This document shows, in pieces, positions 1 through 10,090 of a stretch of DNA of 64,000 bases. The stretch lies in assembly GCF_002104995.1 (NCBI RefSeq), contig NW_024468251.1:620001-684000 (forward strand). The letters run 5' to 3'. The translations under genes were made by a program, and so were the position numbers. Origin of the DNA: Linderina pennispora (taxonomy: Eukaryota > Kickxellomycota > Kickxellomycetes > Kickxellales > Kickxellaceae). The notes beneath the pieces are model-generated. The model did no database searches. It worked only from the letters and a program-made list of their open reading frames with translations, and had not been told where the DNA came from. Each line of letters starts with the position of its first letter. The stretch's first letter is position 1.

Positions 1-181
1 ATATAGCATATTTCATACATTCAATATGTTGTGGAAGGGTGCTTGGAGAGTAAACGTATTCCAGACAGCTGCAGGAGGCTGTCTATCCAAGTGTATCGTA
101 CCCGAGACACAACAGTCACCACCTTAATCATATTTTATTAATACTCTTTCTTTTGAATCCCCTTCCTGGACCTTTTCCAAT

Positions 182-760
182 ATGCCTCCACAGCCTATTT
201 CCATGATCCCTGATGATGTCTTGGCAATCGTCTTTAAATGGGCTATTCTACATGAGGATCCCAAAGAGTCGAACTTCTTTGGCCTTTCTATCCCACTTCG
301 ACTTGCTGGTGCGTTTCAGAGAGCGAGATTCTTGGTTCTATGCTCGTCTATAAAGTCTGTTGGTGTCCAGCCTCGCCGTGTTGGAGAAGGCAAATCCGAT
401 GGGCAGCGGTACTATTATATCAACTCAAATATCGATACTCTCATCTCGTGAAGTAGGCAGCTACTTCCACAAATGTGACAGTTTTCCTTCACGATGAATT
501 CTTTTGCAAACTGTAAATGATGGACATCATTGGACGATTTCAAAGAGGGCCGCAAACATGATTTGCTTAATACCAAATATCTCAAGTTCATTTGTCCCGG
601 TGTTATTGCACTTAGTAGCGGAGCTGATTATGCCCCAGATAGTGGACTCTCGGTCAAAAATGGTAAAAAAAAAAAAAAAGTCACCTTGTCGCCATATTTC
701 CTAATGTCACATACATGTGCTGGTTTCTGGGGAAGGGGGTTCAATGGTATTTGATGGGTG
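182..760 (+). pseudogene. Degenerate F-box-like gene fragment
   Basis: The open part (182-451, 89 codons) starts with a segment of the type IPDDVLAIVFKWAI, which resembles the first helices of an F-box-like domain. A stop follows at 449-451. Beyond it, protein-like stretches continue in other frames: a hydrophobic strand-like piece reading VTVFLHDEFFCKL near 490-515, and another open piece from 530 to about 660. A poly-A run of about 14 bases lies at 664-679. I read this as a broken member of the F-box-like family whose intact relative lies at 8049-9707. It could also be a short real gene with unrecognised introns. The family assignment rests on pattern resemblance only. Confidence 0.35.
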
Positions 761-1410
761 GAAAGGCCTTACTTGAATAGAACCGAAGGAGGGAGAAATG
801 AATCGAAAGGGGAGGGTGGATCTGCTATGAGGCTATGTCCTGGCTAAGTGTACCTTCGTGTAGTCGGCCTGGTGCAAACGTTGCGTCAGACCGGCAGAAC
901 CATTGTCACGCTTAGAAATCTGAGTCTGACTGCCGATTGTTCGCAGTGGGATCCAGGCGCTTATTGTCATGTGCCTGACACAGGAAATTGTCATCATCAT
1001 CTTCTCTGACGTTAATCCCAGCATCGGCATCAGTAAAGCTGCTCAACTACCGACAACATCACGTACCCAACCACATATCAGCAATGGTTGCGAATCACCA
1101 CTTCGTAGGGTGGTAGCTATTCGAGCTACTAACCCAGCTGAGTCGCAGCCAGCAAATCCCCTGATCATCCCGCCACTTGCACTAATCAAGAATGAATCAG
1201 GTAATTACAGCAAGCCCTGATTAGACCCTACAGTTTCCACGTGATGTAATTTACCCCCTCACGCAATTTTTTTTTGCACTGAGCATTGCACGTTGACAGT
1301 GCAGTATTTTCTTCAGCACTGAACCGGCACCAGGCGTGATGGTTCTTTCTCTTTTGCTCGTTAAGCTTTTTTCATAAAGGAAATTCCCGCTAGCAACTAC
1401 CTATCCAACA
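761..1410. other. Intergenic, RPS29 upstream region
   Basis: No convincing gene. Short open frames here lack codon structure. The final 150 bases hold T-rich tracts typical of the leader of a highly expressed ribosomal protein gene. Confidence 0.5.
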
Positions 1411-1973
1411 ATGGCCCACAGCAACGTCTGGTTCTCTCGTCCCCGCCGCTTCGGTAAGGGTAGCCGTCAGTGCCGTGTGTGCACGCACCGCGCTGGTCTG
1501 ATTCGCAAGTACGGTCTCGACATGTGCCGTCAGTGCTTCCGCGAGTACGCCAACGACATTGGTTTCTTCAAGGTAGACCAGAATTTTTTCATAGACACAA
1601 TGCAAACGACCGGGCTTGGTTGCGCACAGCCTGTTGGGCCTGGTCGGGCGGGTTGGGACCTCCTTTCTCCGAATAGGGGACGAGGCCGCCTGCTGAATCT
1701 TACAACAATGTGCAGACAAAACGATTTGGGAAAGCCAAATTTCGTCTTTCAGCTACTCGAAATCGCATCCTCGCGCATGCTTTGCAGGGGCGAGGAGGCG
1801 GGGTGGAGTGCGCAGTTGTCTGCAGATGGAAGCGCCTGGAACAGCCCGGGACCGGTCCAGCTGCAGGGGATTGCACCCTTCACTGTTTTTTCAGAGCTTG
1901 GGCGGGTTTGCATCTGGATGCTCTTGCATTTTGTACTAACTATGGCTCTGTTTTTCCACTGTAGCGCCGCTAA
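1411..1973 (+). CDS. RPS29: 40S ribosomal protein S29 (uS14), two exons
   Basis: Small-subunit ribosomal protein of the 40S head. Exon 1 (1411-1572) encodes 54 residues starting [18 protein letters not shown], with the zinc-binding cysteines in CRVC and CRQC and the family signature [19 protein letters not shown]. The intron (1573-1964, 392 bases) has donor GTAGAC, a perfect TACTAAC branch site at 1934-1940 and acceptor GTAG. Exon 2 (1965-1973) adds only Arg, Arg and a stop. The product is 56 residues, the usual length for S29. Reading through the donor instead gives an unrelated tail, so the splice is well supported. The gene is convergent with the protease gene at 2225-5558. Confidence 0.95.
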
Positions 1974-2224
1974 AGAGGATCTGGTCGTTTGCTCGCAAAC
2001 AGGTTTTCGTCGGCCGGCAGCACGGACAGCTTGTTTCGAGGATTTCTATAGCCCGAGTAGGGGTTGCTCTGTTGTCGAGACGAATAAAAAATCCAACAAA
2101 AACTAAATACCTTCCATTCGATCTGGACAGAGTACGCTGCCAGCATGATGAGGCATACATGGATGTGGTGGTTGCGGAAGATAACATTACAAATAGGCAC
2201 GTGAGGAAGCGCGCAAAGTGCCGC

Positions 2225-5200
2225 TTAGTTCTGCTTGAGCGGGTCGTCGTCGCGCTCGATGGGCAGGCCCTTGATGGCGCGATCGATGTCTTTGCGGTCC
2301 AGGGTCTCGTATTCGACCAAGGCCTTGGCCAGGCGATCGAGCTCGTCGCGATGGTCGATGAGGAGCTTCATGACGCGGGCATTGGACTGCTCGTTCAGGG
2401 CCCTGACCTCGGCCTCAATGGTGCTCTTGCCCTCGACGGAGAGCTTGGCGCGCTCCTCGTCGGAGTAGGCGACCAGGCCGACCTTGTCGCTCATGCCGAA
2501 CTGGGTGACCATGGCGGTGGCGACGCGGGTGGCACGCTGCAGGTCGCTGGAGCATCCCGACGTGACCTTCTCGGACCCGTAAATGAGCTCCTCAGCGGCG
2601 CGGCCGCCCATGCAGACGTCGATCTCAGCCAGGTACTCGGACTTGTTGACGGACTCGCGGTCAGACTCGGGCAGCTGCACGGTGACGCCGAGCGCGTGGC
2701 CGCGCGGCATCACAGTGACCTTGTGCAGAGGCATGGCGCCGGGCGTATACATGGCGGCCAAGGTGTGGCCGCCCTCATGGTAGGCGGTGGCCAGCTTGTT
2801 CTCGGGCGAGATCACGGCCGGACTTGCGCTCGCTGCCCATGATGATGCGGTCCTTGGCAAAGTCCAGGTGCTTGTTGCTGACAACCTTGCAGCGCTGCTT
2901 GGTGGCCTCGATGGCGGCGATGTTCAGCAGGTTCTGCAGTTCGGCGCCCGAAAACCCAGGGGTGCCGCGGGCCACCACGCTGAGGTTGACGTCGTCGGCC
3001 AGCTGGATCTTCTTTGCGTGGATCTTCAGAATTGCCGCGCGGCCGCGCACGTCTGGCAGCGGCACCTGTACGATCCGGTCGAACCGCCCCGGGCGCGTCA
3101 GTGCCGGATCCAGCACCTCAGGGAAGTTGGTGGCAGCCATGAAAATCACGCCCTCGGTCTGCGCGAAGCCGTCCAGATCCACCAGCAGCTGGTTCAGGGT
3201 CTGCTTCATGTACGTCTGATCGCGCGGGTTGCGCTTCGACCCGATCGCATCGATCTCATCGATAAACACGATGCTGGGTGACTGCTTGCGGGCAGCAGAA
3301 AACAGCGACCGCACCTTGCTGTTGTGCAGCAGCACAGGGTTGTTGCCGCCAAAGAACGCCTCGTTGTCGCACCCGCAAAAGTCATAGACGTATCCAGAGA
3401 AAGCCTGGCGCTCGATGCGCTCGATCACAGCCTTTTTGTGCTGCATCTGGCCGCCAGAAGAGGCCGCAGTCGATCCCACCTGCAGAGTCCATACCGACCG
3501 GTGCTTGTCTGTGGAAGGGTCGTGCAGCAGGGCGCAGATGCCGTGGATAGAGGCCAGCCAAGCGATCTCACGCAGCAGCGCGTGGTCTGATGATGTGATC
3601 TCAAACACCGATCTGTGCAGCGATATGTCCTTGGCTCCGCTGGCACGGGCGTAGCCTTCCAGATACGCTTCAAAGAGCTCGGCCGGGGCATCCCACAGGA
3701 ACTCGGGAAGATGGTTCGCGCCAGAACACTGCGAATTGCAGTGGCGCGCAAAGAACCTCCCAATAAGCGCAGAATAGACGCATGCGCTATCAGTGCTTGA
3801 CTCTGCCTGTTGGCTGCCGAATACGAGCTGCATATCAGCGGTAAAGTTGCGCCTCAGGTCCTCGTCGCCAGCACCAAAGCCGGCAACCAAACGACCAGCA
3901 TCATCCGTATGTCCACATGCCGTGTACATGCCCAGCAGACGCATCAGGGCAGGCGTCACGGGGACTTCATCGGCGAGGTTCTCGTCGCAGCATGCACTGC
4001 GGACCTGCTGGCGTTCAGTAGCCGAGTCGTCAGCTCCCCACAAGGCCAGAGGAGACGGCATCTGGCCATTGGCAGCCAGGCCCGACGCATTGTGCGATGG
4101 CAGCTTGGTAGCCCTGTACGGCAGATCAACCAGGCTATCACCGACGCACAGTTGGCGGACCTGCAGGGCCTTGATTCCGCCGTCGCTGGAGCGCACAAAC
4201 ACGCTGTGGTCGCCGGTGGTCCGCACCGTGTCCCCCAGATATTCAATCTCGTAGATCTCGTCCACCCTGTGGCGATACACCTGGCGCACCTTCTTCCACG
4301 CGCACCCGTCCAGCCGCGACTGGCCGTCAAAGCCAAGCGTCTGCACACCGTCGACAGGAATGACGAACCCTTCGCTATCGCCCTCATAATACTGGTCGAT
4401 GTAGTCGCCGATGGGCATGAGCCGCGTCCCCTGCTGGTCCTTAACTAGTACTTGCGTGTCACCGGTGACTGAGGCGCCGACGCCGACGTAGATTTCATCG
4501 AACTCGCTGCCGCTCATAAAGAAGAACGGGACGCCTGCCTCACCAGCCACTGCGCGGGCCAGCAGCGTCTTGCCGGTGCCTGGCGGGCCTGTGAGCAAGA
4601 CGCCCTTGGGCAGGCGGCCGCCGATGTCGGTGAACTCCTTGGGGTCCTTCAGGAACTGCACCAGCTCCTGCAGCTCGCCCTTGGCTTCCTCGCAGCCTTG
4701 CACATCATTGAACCGCACGGGAGTGGTCATGGGCTCCGGCGTGAACTCGCCGGGCGTGTTTGTTGCCTTCATCATCCCCGAGCTTTCCAGCGTCAGGTTG
4801 ACCAGCGTTAGGATGCAGAACGCGTATAGCAGCGTGCTGACTATCCACTTGACGCCGCCCCACACCACCGATCCGCCCTTGTCCTGCACGATAACATGCA
4901 CCGGCTGGTCGGCCGAGCCGCTGAATCTGCTTCGGCTATTCTTGGCTACCTCCTCGGGGTCCTCGTCAAAGAACACGTCGTTGTTATTGCCCTTGGACGC
5001 CTGCCGCTCGCCGGGGTAACTCGACTCGCCTGCATTGCCAGCCGCAGTGCTACCTGCGTAGCCATTGCCAGCCATACCAGCAAATCCACCCGAATTGGCC
5101 AGCATCTGCAGTACCTTCTCATGCCCAGCCACGCCGCCTGTGCCCACCAGCTGCATGACCAGCTGAGGCTGGTTCTTGAGCATCTCGATCAGCCGCAGGG

Positions 5201-5558
5201 CCGCGCGCTCCGGGGACGTCTGCGCCTGCATCAACGCCGAAAGGTACAGCTGCAGAGTCGCCAGATCTGCAGCATGGGTGCCTTGTTCGACTCGCGTGAT
5301 GACCAGCGGCGCCTTGGTTCCCGACATGTTTGCCTTGAGCAGCTCGCGGTAGTAGCTGTTTTGCGCTTCCGCATCCTGCGGCTGTGCGTCCGCTGCCTCT
5401 TTCAATGCTGCCTGTCGCCGCTGCGCCAGGTAGTCGTAAGCCGAGTTGCTGCCGGATGCTGCGCTCCGCTGCCCGGACCCCGATGTCCGCGAGAACGATC
5501 CCGAATATGACCCCCACCCGCCAATGCGGCTCTGCGTCGAGAACCCTCTCGTCCACAT
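2225..5558 (-). CDS. YME1: Mitochondrial i-AAA protease (YME1 type), intein-containing, one frame break
   Basis: ATP-dependent zinc metalloprotease of the mitochondrial inner membrane, active face to the intermembrane space in this family. Residues 1-40 are Arg/Ser-rich and fit a presequence; a single membrane span lies near 231-257; Walker A GPPGTGKT at 324-331; pore loop YVG at 357-359; an intein at 363-746; Walker B with FIDEIDAIG near 765-773; then the SRH region. The frame breaks at about 2818-2821 by one extra base between codons for ERKS and AVISPEN. The protease part, with zinc motif HEGGH, continues in the next frame to 2225. Net length without the extra base is 1110 residues, or 726 after intein removal. 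A single span and the FMSGSEFDE and [12 protein letters not shown] motifs favour YME1 over the two-span m-AAA enzymes. An upstream exon extending the N-terminus is possible. Confidence 0.9.
3321..4472 (-). mobile_element. Intein (384 residues) with decayed LAGLIDADG endonuclease, inside the YME1 AAA+ domain
   Basis: In-frame protein intron at residues 363-746 of the host. Block A starts at Ser1 with the pattern [10 protein letters not shown]. Block B has TTGDHSVFV with the TxxH motif. Block F is YVYDF followed by FFGG. Block G ends PVLLHN with penultimate His and terminal Asn, and the +1 residue is Ser747. Removing it rejoins GVGA to SKVRSLF, the normal i-AAA sequence. The middle has a DOD-type endonuclease layout: block [10 protein letters not shown], block [10 protein letters not shown], block [11 protein letters not shown], block [18 protein letters not shown]. 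The catalytic acids of blocks C and E are Cys548 and Ser640, and the block D lysine is His616, so nuclease activity is unlikely. The whole 1152-base insert is free of stops, which fits continued selection for splicing. Confidence 0.93.
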
Positions 5559-5584
5559 GCCTGGCCTGTACTGCGGGCTGGACG

Positions 5585-6374
5585 CTACATGAGCCGTGTG
5601 CTTGCATAAATATGATTAGTGTAAGCAGCTCCCTTTTCTTTTCTTGCTAGGCATCGCCTGTGCACACTGCATGGCGTACCGACCACTTGCTTGCCACCAT
5701 GCGGGGTGCCACGTATGCCTGCCCGCTTTTCTGCACAGAGATCAGAGGGGGATCTATTCGCTAGACGCGTGCAGAATCCGGTTGTATAACCGAAAAAGCA
5801 GTCTCTCGGTGAAACCATGCGTGACGTAAGCCAGGTCCCATTGGAGAACTGGAGTCGCCAGTTTACTTTACCTTTGAGCCATATGTTCCGCCCGACCAGT
5901 GCAGCCAGTCGGGAGCGTTTCGCGTCAAGCGCCGACAGCTGCTGCGAGGGCACAGCTGTAGAGTCTATAACATCGATAGTGTCGTGAGCATCCAGTGCAT
6001 AAAAGTACCTGGTGTCTTATCTATCTGCTGCTTTGAATCAGACTGCGATCGACTCGCAGTCTGCCTGTGGCCCAGCACCAAGTTGGCAATTCACTCGTGC
6101 ACTTACGGTTATGTCCTGGAACAGTTGGCTTCGGCTGCGCTGTCTGCAACGGTTCTGTTGCCGGTGCGCCGCTTGCCTCAAGCAGCTCTGACTTAACCGC
6201 TGCCGTTGGCGTGGATTGTGAAGCTACTGCTTCAATCGCACCCGGCGCAGCAGAGTGCCCATGGCCAATGGTAGCCGCTATGGGGGATGTGCCTCGAGGC
6301 TTCAGCGCACTGAGCACTTCTTGAAACCCATGCGCAACAGAGGCTCCTACAATACCCGGAGAATACGCTTGCAT
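5585..6374 (-). CDS. Unidentified protein, at least two exons
   Basis: Exon 1 (6107-6374) encodes 89 residues starting MQAYSPGIVGAS, rich in Ala, Pro and Gly, and ends at a strong GTAAGT donor (6106-6101). An in-frame TAG lies shortly upstream of this Met. A likely exon 2 begins near 6028, after an AAG acceptor, and reads TRYFYALDAHDTIDVIDSTAV, then QQLSALDAKRSRLAALVGRNIW, before another possible donor (CAAAG then GTAAAG) near 5874. Without a further splice the frame stays open to a stop at 5585. The ordered second exon looks like real protein, but I do not recognise the family. The 3' structure is uncertain. It lies just upstream of YME1 on the same strand and might share its leader region. 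Confidence 0.4.
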
Positions 6375-6672
6375 GTGCAGAAAAAAGCCGGTGGTGGTCT
6401 AAATGTAGCTGAATTGTACAATAAAGGACTAGAAATGCGGGCAGAGAAAGAGATAACAGTATGAATTGGTGGAGAAATTCAGGCAAAAGAGCAGAGCAGT
6501 AAGCAACCTTGGAAAAGAGTCAGTCGGCCCTTGCAGCCCCCTCCAAGCCCAGACAAAGCAAGGCGCCGAAGGGACTGTCAAACATTCGAGTCGTCCGTTG
6601 ATCGCCCGGCCGATGCAGCCTTTTAGAATAATTTATTTCCTGATTCGACACCTCACAAAAAAATTACACATC

Positions 6673-7257
6673 TCAAATAAACAGCGCGCCGACCAAATAG
6701 TACACGCCATTATCGGCCACCGTGCCCTGCCCACGCACCTCGACAGGCCGCTGCGTCCCCGCCTGCACATACACTTTGCCCGAGGACGAGGAGAACCGCA
6801 GCAGCGTCTGCTTCTCGTACGAGTCGACAGTAAGCCCCGCCTTCATCATCGCCGGCGTCACGGTCTGCGCAATAACATGCCGCTTCATCACTATGTCCAG
6901 GTCATCGGGGATTTCCCCCAGGCTCGTGAATGCCTGGTTTGTCGGCAGCAGCAGCGTGAGCCCGCTCTTAAAGTCGTCCGAGTTGCCGCTCAGCGCACGC
7001 ATCAATGTCTCCGAGCGCAGAATCGCGTCTGATGGCGATGCTCGAGCCCTTCTCCTTGGCCATGACATCGCTCAGCGCCGGCGGCCCGCTTGAATTGGAG
7101 TCAAAGGTGAAGGGCTTGCTCATTCCAGCGTCCTTTCCGTTCTCAAAGAATATCCTGTCTGCTGGGAGGCAATGGGTGGGCACTGGCGAACGCGGCTGTG
7201 AATACGGATACTGTGGTTGCTACAAGTAGTACACTGGCAATTGTTTTGAAATTGCAT
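6673..7257 (-). CDS. Secreted FAS1 (fasciclin) domain protein, three frame breaks
   Basis: Small extracellular FAS1-domain protein; such domains mediate adhesion or wall association. The start at 7257 gives MQF, then after one extra base (about 7248) the hydrophobic signal KTIASVLLVATTVSVFTAAFASA. A second extra base near 7163 leads into ADRIFFENGKDAGMSKPF, and a third at 7030 leads into DAILRSETLMRALSGNSDDF. The FAS1 core follows, with H1-type LTLLLPTNQAF and H2-type NGVYYLVGALFI at the C-terminus. Each break is exactly one surplus base, and removing three restores one frame of 193 residues (582 bases with stop). The gene could be a recent pseudogene, but the pattern matches other breaks near this end of the window and suggests assembly insertions. 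Confidence 0.7.
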
Positions 7258-7394
7258 AATTTAGTGAATAATTGGAAGCGAGCTAAAGTGTGTTGAAAAG
7301 GAGTGCTGCGCTGGAGACTTTTCCGCCTGCAAAACCCAGTGCAATCTTGGCTGGTCACAAGATCAGTAGGCTCAGTGGCCTGACCATATCGCAT

Positions 7395-7637
7395 TGCTGC
7401 GCGCCCGCTGCGGCTGTCCCTGACGTCGACATGTCAGCCGAATCAGGTGACAGCAAGCCAGGCGCCAACGAGAGCCCCGCTACAGCCTACAATATGGAGG
7501 TAGAGTCTAGCCTCTGATAAGTTGCACAGACAGCTGTATTGAAGACTCCCCTGCGCAACTCGTCTATTCCATTTTCTCTCTTTTCTTCAGTATTAAATAT
7601 ACCTTTTAAAATACCCACACATTCAACAAACACAACA
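7395..7637 (+). mobile_element. Solo LTR with 4-bp target-site duplication
   Basis: A 243-base element starting TG and ending CA. It closely matches the 243-base LTR at 50438-50680 over its full length, including a conserved block around GTCCCTGACGTCGACATG and the shared end ATTCAACAAACACAACA. It is flanked by GCAT on both sides (7391-7394 and 7638-7641), a clean target-site duplication. No internal retroelement sequence is attached, so it is a solo LTR left by recombination. A TATTAAATATA tract near 7592 resembles a TATA box in the LTR. Confidence 0.88.
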
Positions 7638-7641
7638 GCAT

Positions 7642-8048
7642 GACATCCACTACGCAGCCGTATTAAAGTAGTTCAAAAACTCCATAAAAGGACGGGATTA
7701 GCAATGTATCAGAACAAGCGTATCAGTATGGGGCCTTATGAAATGCAGCAACATAAAGTGTGTGGTAATAGATGTAAGTCACCATTGCTATTTTGTGGGC
7801 TGTGGAACGAAACCGGTGAGTGAATGATTATACTCCTTTGAGCAGGATGTGAAGTGGCCAGCAAGCAATGATATAGAGCTGACTATACGTTAGAATAGCA
7901 TAAGCTCTTGTGGTAATAGGCAGAAGGTGTCCAGTGGACAAAAACCGTACCCGACTTCTAACTGGACCCCTCATGCAAACCTTGTAAAGAACAAGACCAA
8001 TTCCAAGCGCATTATTGGCATTATCAACAAATTGGCTAGTCAAACATA
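7642..8048. other. Intergenic, no gene seen
   Basis: AT-rich sequence between the solo LTR and the 3' end of the F-box-like/LRR gene. No open frame with coding character and no RNA gene recognised. Confidence 0.5.
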
Positions 8049-9707
8049 TCAGATCTGTAGTCGCGTGCGTTGATAACCTGGAGCGACCCGAAAGTGACTG
8101 AGGCTTTGGCCCAAACCTCTTGACTGGGACACAAGCATTACTTGTCTGAAAAACTCCTCACAATCCTCGGGAACGGTATTGATCTCTAGTGTCTGGAGCA
8201 TCGGCAGTCGAGCAATAACAAGGACCAGCTCGGCAAAAGCCATGGTTGTCACGTATCCATCACTGCACTTCATATGCGGTGTGTCGAGCGCTTGGAGAAC
8301 TTGCAGTCGGGAATTGAGCGGATTCAAGTCGATACGAGCAAGCATATTGGCGATCTCCCCGACAGTAACTGAGCTGCAGTTAGGAGAGTAATATCTAAAA
8401 GCAAGGCGGAAAACGAACGGCATCAGCACCAGCGACTCGCTCAACTGGCTTGAATTCATTATTGCGACAGTCTCGTACTTTTGTACCAGATGGCAACCAG
8501 ATGGCGCAATATACGGTAGGTCATGGTGTTCGCTAACTGCTAAAGTCACCAAGCGAAGTGGCATTCCTGCAGTAACCACACGCTGGTGAATCTCCTTCGC
8601 ATCGTTGCCTTGAAGGTACTCCAGGTACATGTATAAATCCTCAAGCTGCGTGAATCTTGAGAAATCGACCTTCTTCAAGAAGTTACAGTTTCCTTGAACA
8701 TGGAGTCTTGAGAGGGGAGACCCAGCAAAGTTTCGGATAAAATACCGTAGATTCGATGTGTCGTTGGCAATGTACAGGTACCGCAATTTGGGGAAACTGA
8801 ATATGCCAACATGCTCAGATATGCCCAGATTCATATCCACACGCTCGTCATGATCATAATCAAACGAGAGGCTCAAATGCTCGAGCTCGCTAAACACAGT
8901 ACACCCGCCGCTCTTGTCTTTGAATAGCAAAATGAAATGTCGCCTGGTTATCCATTGGAATACGATCCTTCGGAGTATTCCTGCGCAAAGCAGCGGCAGC
9001 CTACGACTCCCTTCATCAGTAGTGCATCCACCAGATTCAAACACTGTCAGCTGCGGAAACGCCATATGGGATATGTTGAACTGGTGATTGGGGTCAAGTG
9101 ACAGTCGGCGTAGTGCTGCCGTCCTCTGGCCAATGATTGCATCGAGCTCATCCGTTTTCTGTAGTGACCAACGGTTGTACTCAAATCGCACTCCATCGAT
9201 TCCTGGAATGGTGGAGATAAGCCTTTTCAGGATGCCAGTTGCCGCAAGCCCTTCCTCGTCTGACGTGCTCGGAAAGTATACCTTAGTCTGGCTGCGTTCG
9301 CATAGACAAACAGTGCGTAGCGCAGTCCAGTCGTGCGCGTCAAAAAAGTCAAACAGCTTGGAAACGAAAACGTCGCTATCGGCAGAATGGTCGAATTGGA
9401 GAACCAGTTCTTGCACGCACGACGTGTCGAGAGCATCTATGGGCGTGCTAGTAGCACAGTACACATGTTCTCCACGAAACGCCGCGCCGACCGATGAGCT
9501 ACTGATGCGGATGATGAGCTGGTCCTGGAGCTGGAGCTTCAACACGGTCCTAAACAAGCGGGAGACGTGCCCGATGGCCCAGAGCTTTACTCGGAATGCC
9601 CAGTGGTCGTACCACTCGCCTCTGCCCTTCAGTCTAGTATCATCGGGAGGGATAGTATCCGAAACAATTTGACTGATGATATCAAGGTTGCTGAATACAC
9701 GGTGCAT
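8049..9707 (-). CDS. F-box-like/leucine-rich-repeat protein
   Basis: An intact single-exon protein of 552 residues if started at MHRVFSNLDII (9707). The open frame runs 42 codons further up, but that part is T/A-rich and reads like leader. The N-terminus resembles an F-box-like helix set followed by WAFRVKLWAIGHVSRLFRTVL. The rest shows irregular LRR-like units with repeated leucines, such as LRRLSLDPN, LEHLSLSFDYD, LRYLYIAND, LEDLYMYLEYL and LQTLEINTVP. Members of such families usually act as substrate adaptors of SCF ubiquitin ligases. Here the F-box match is weak, so the role is inference. A degenerate relative may lie at 182-760. Confidence 0.6.
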   Translation of the reverse strand: MHRVFSNLDIISQIVSDTIPPDDTRLKGRGEWYDHWAFRVKLWAIGHVSRLFRTVLKLQLQDQLIIRISSSSVGAAFRGEHVYCATSTPIDALDTSCVQELVLQFDHSADSDVFVSKLFDFFDAHDWTALRTVCLCERSQTKVYFPSTSDEEGLAATGILKRLISTIPGIDGVRFEYNRWSLQKTDELDAIIGQRTAALRRLSLDPNHQFNISHMAFPQLTVFESGGCTTDEGSRRLPLLCAGILRRIVFQWITRRHFILLFKDKSGGCTVFSELEHLSLSFDYDHDERVDMNLGISEHVGIFSFPKLRYLYIANDTSNLRYFIRNFAGSPLSRLHVQGNCNFLKKVDFSRFTQLEDLYMYLEYLQGNDAKEIHQRVVTAGMPLRLVTLAVSEHHDLPYIAPSGCHLVQKYETVAIMNSSQLSESLVLMPFVFRLAFRYYSPNCSSVTVGEIANMLARIDLNPLNSRLQVLQALDTPHMKCSDGYVTTMAFAELVLVIARLPMLQTLEINTVPEDCEEFFRQVMLVSQSRGLGQSLSHFRVAPGYQRTRLQI

Positions 9708-10090
9708 ATTTGAAAGACGGAAAAAATGAGGAGGAAAATATGGCAACAGAAAGAGTGTGTTTTCAGTTGATACTGCTGCAGAGTGATAGTGTGGGATTTT
9801 GCTGGTTTTAAATGCCGATAGCGGAATCCACAACTAGGAAAATCAACTAGGTGTGTGTGCCGCAGTGCTGATATTGTTACACTTGTTGATTTCGAAACAT
9901 GTGGAATAGAAGTGATGGAAAGCATTTAGTTTACACTGACGAGAAAGCGAGAGCTGCATGATGTGGCTGTCTCAGCGAGCCTATATACCTGGCCACTCTT
10001 ACTGACTGTTATGTAGGTAGTGAACCACGGCTAGGCACATTCCAACAGCACGTGACACTAAAATGTTGCATCTGCAACACTGTGAGCAGT

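Noticed and set aside
2072-2842. A 256-codon plus-strand frame opposite the YME1 protease domain
   Set aside because: The antisense strand carries the conserved HEGGH protease sequence; this frame has no recognisable family.
3321-4472. Treating the insert in YME1 as an RNA intron
   Set aside because: The block is open throughout in the host frame and carries every intein splicing motif, with sensible protein junctions on both sides.
2225-5558. Calling the protease an m-AAA enzyme (AFG3/YTA12)
   Set aside because: Only one membrane span is present, and the FMSGSEFDE and [12 protein letters not shown] motifs match YME1 better.
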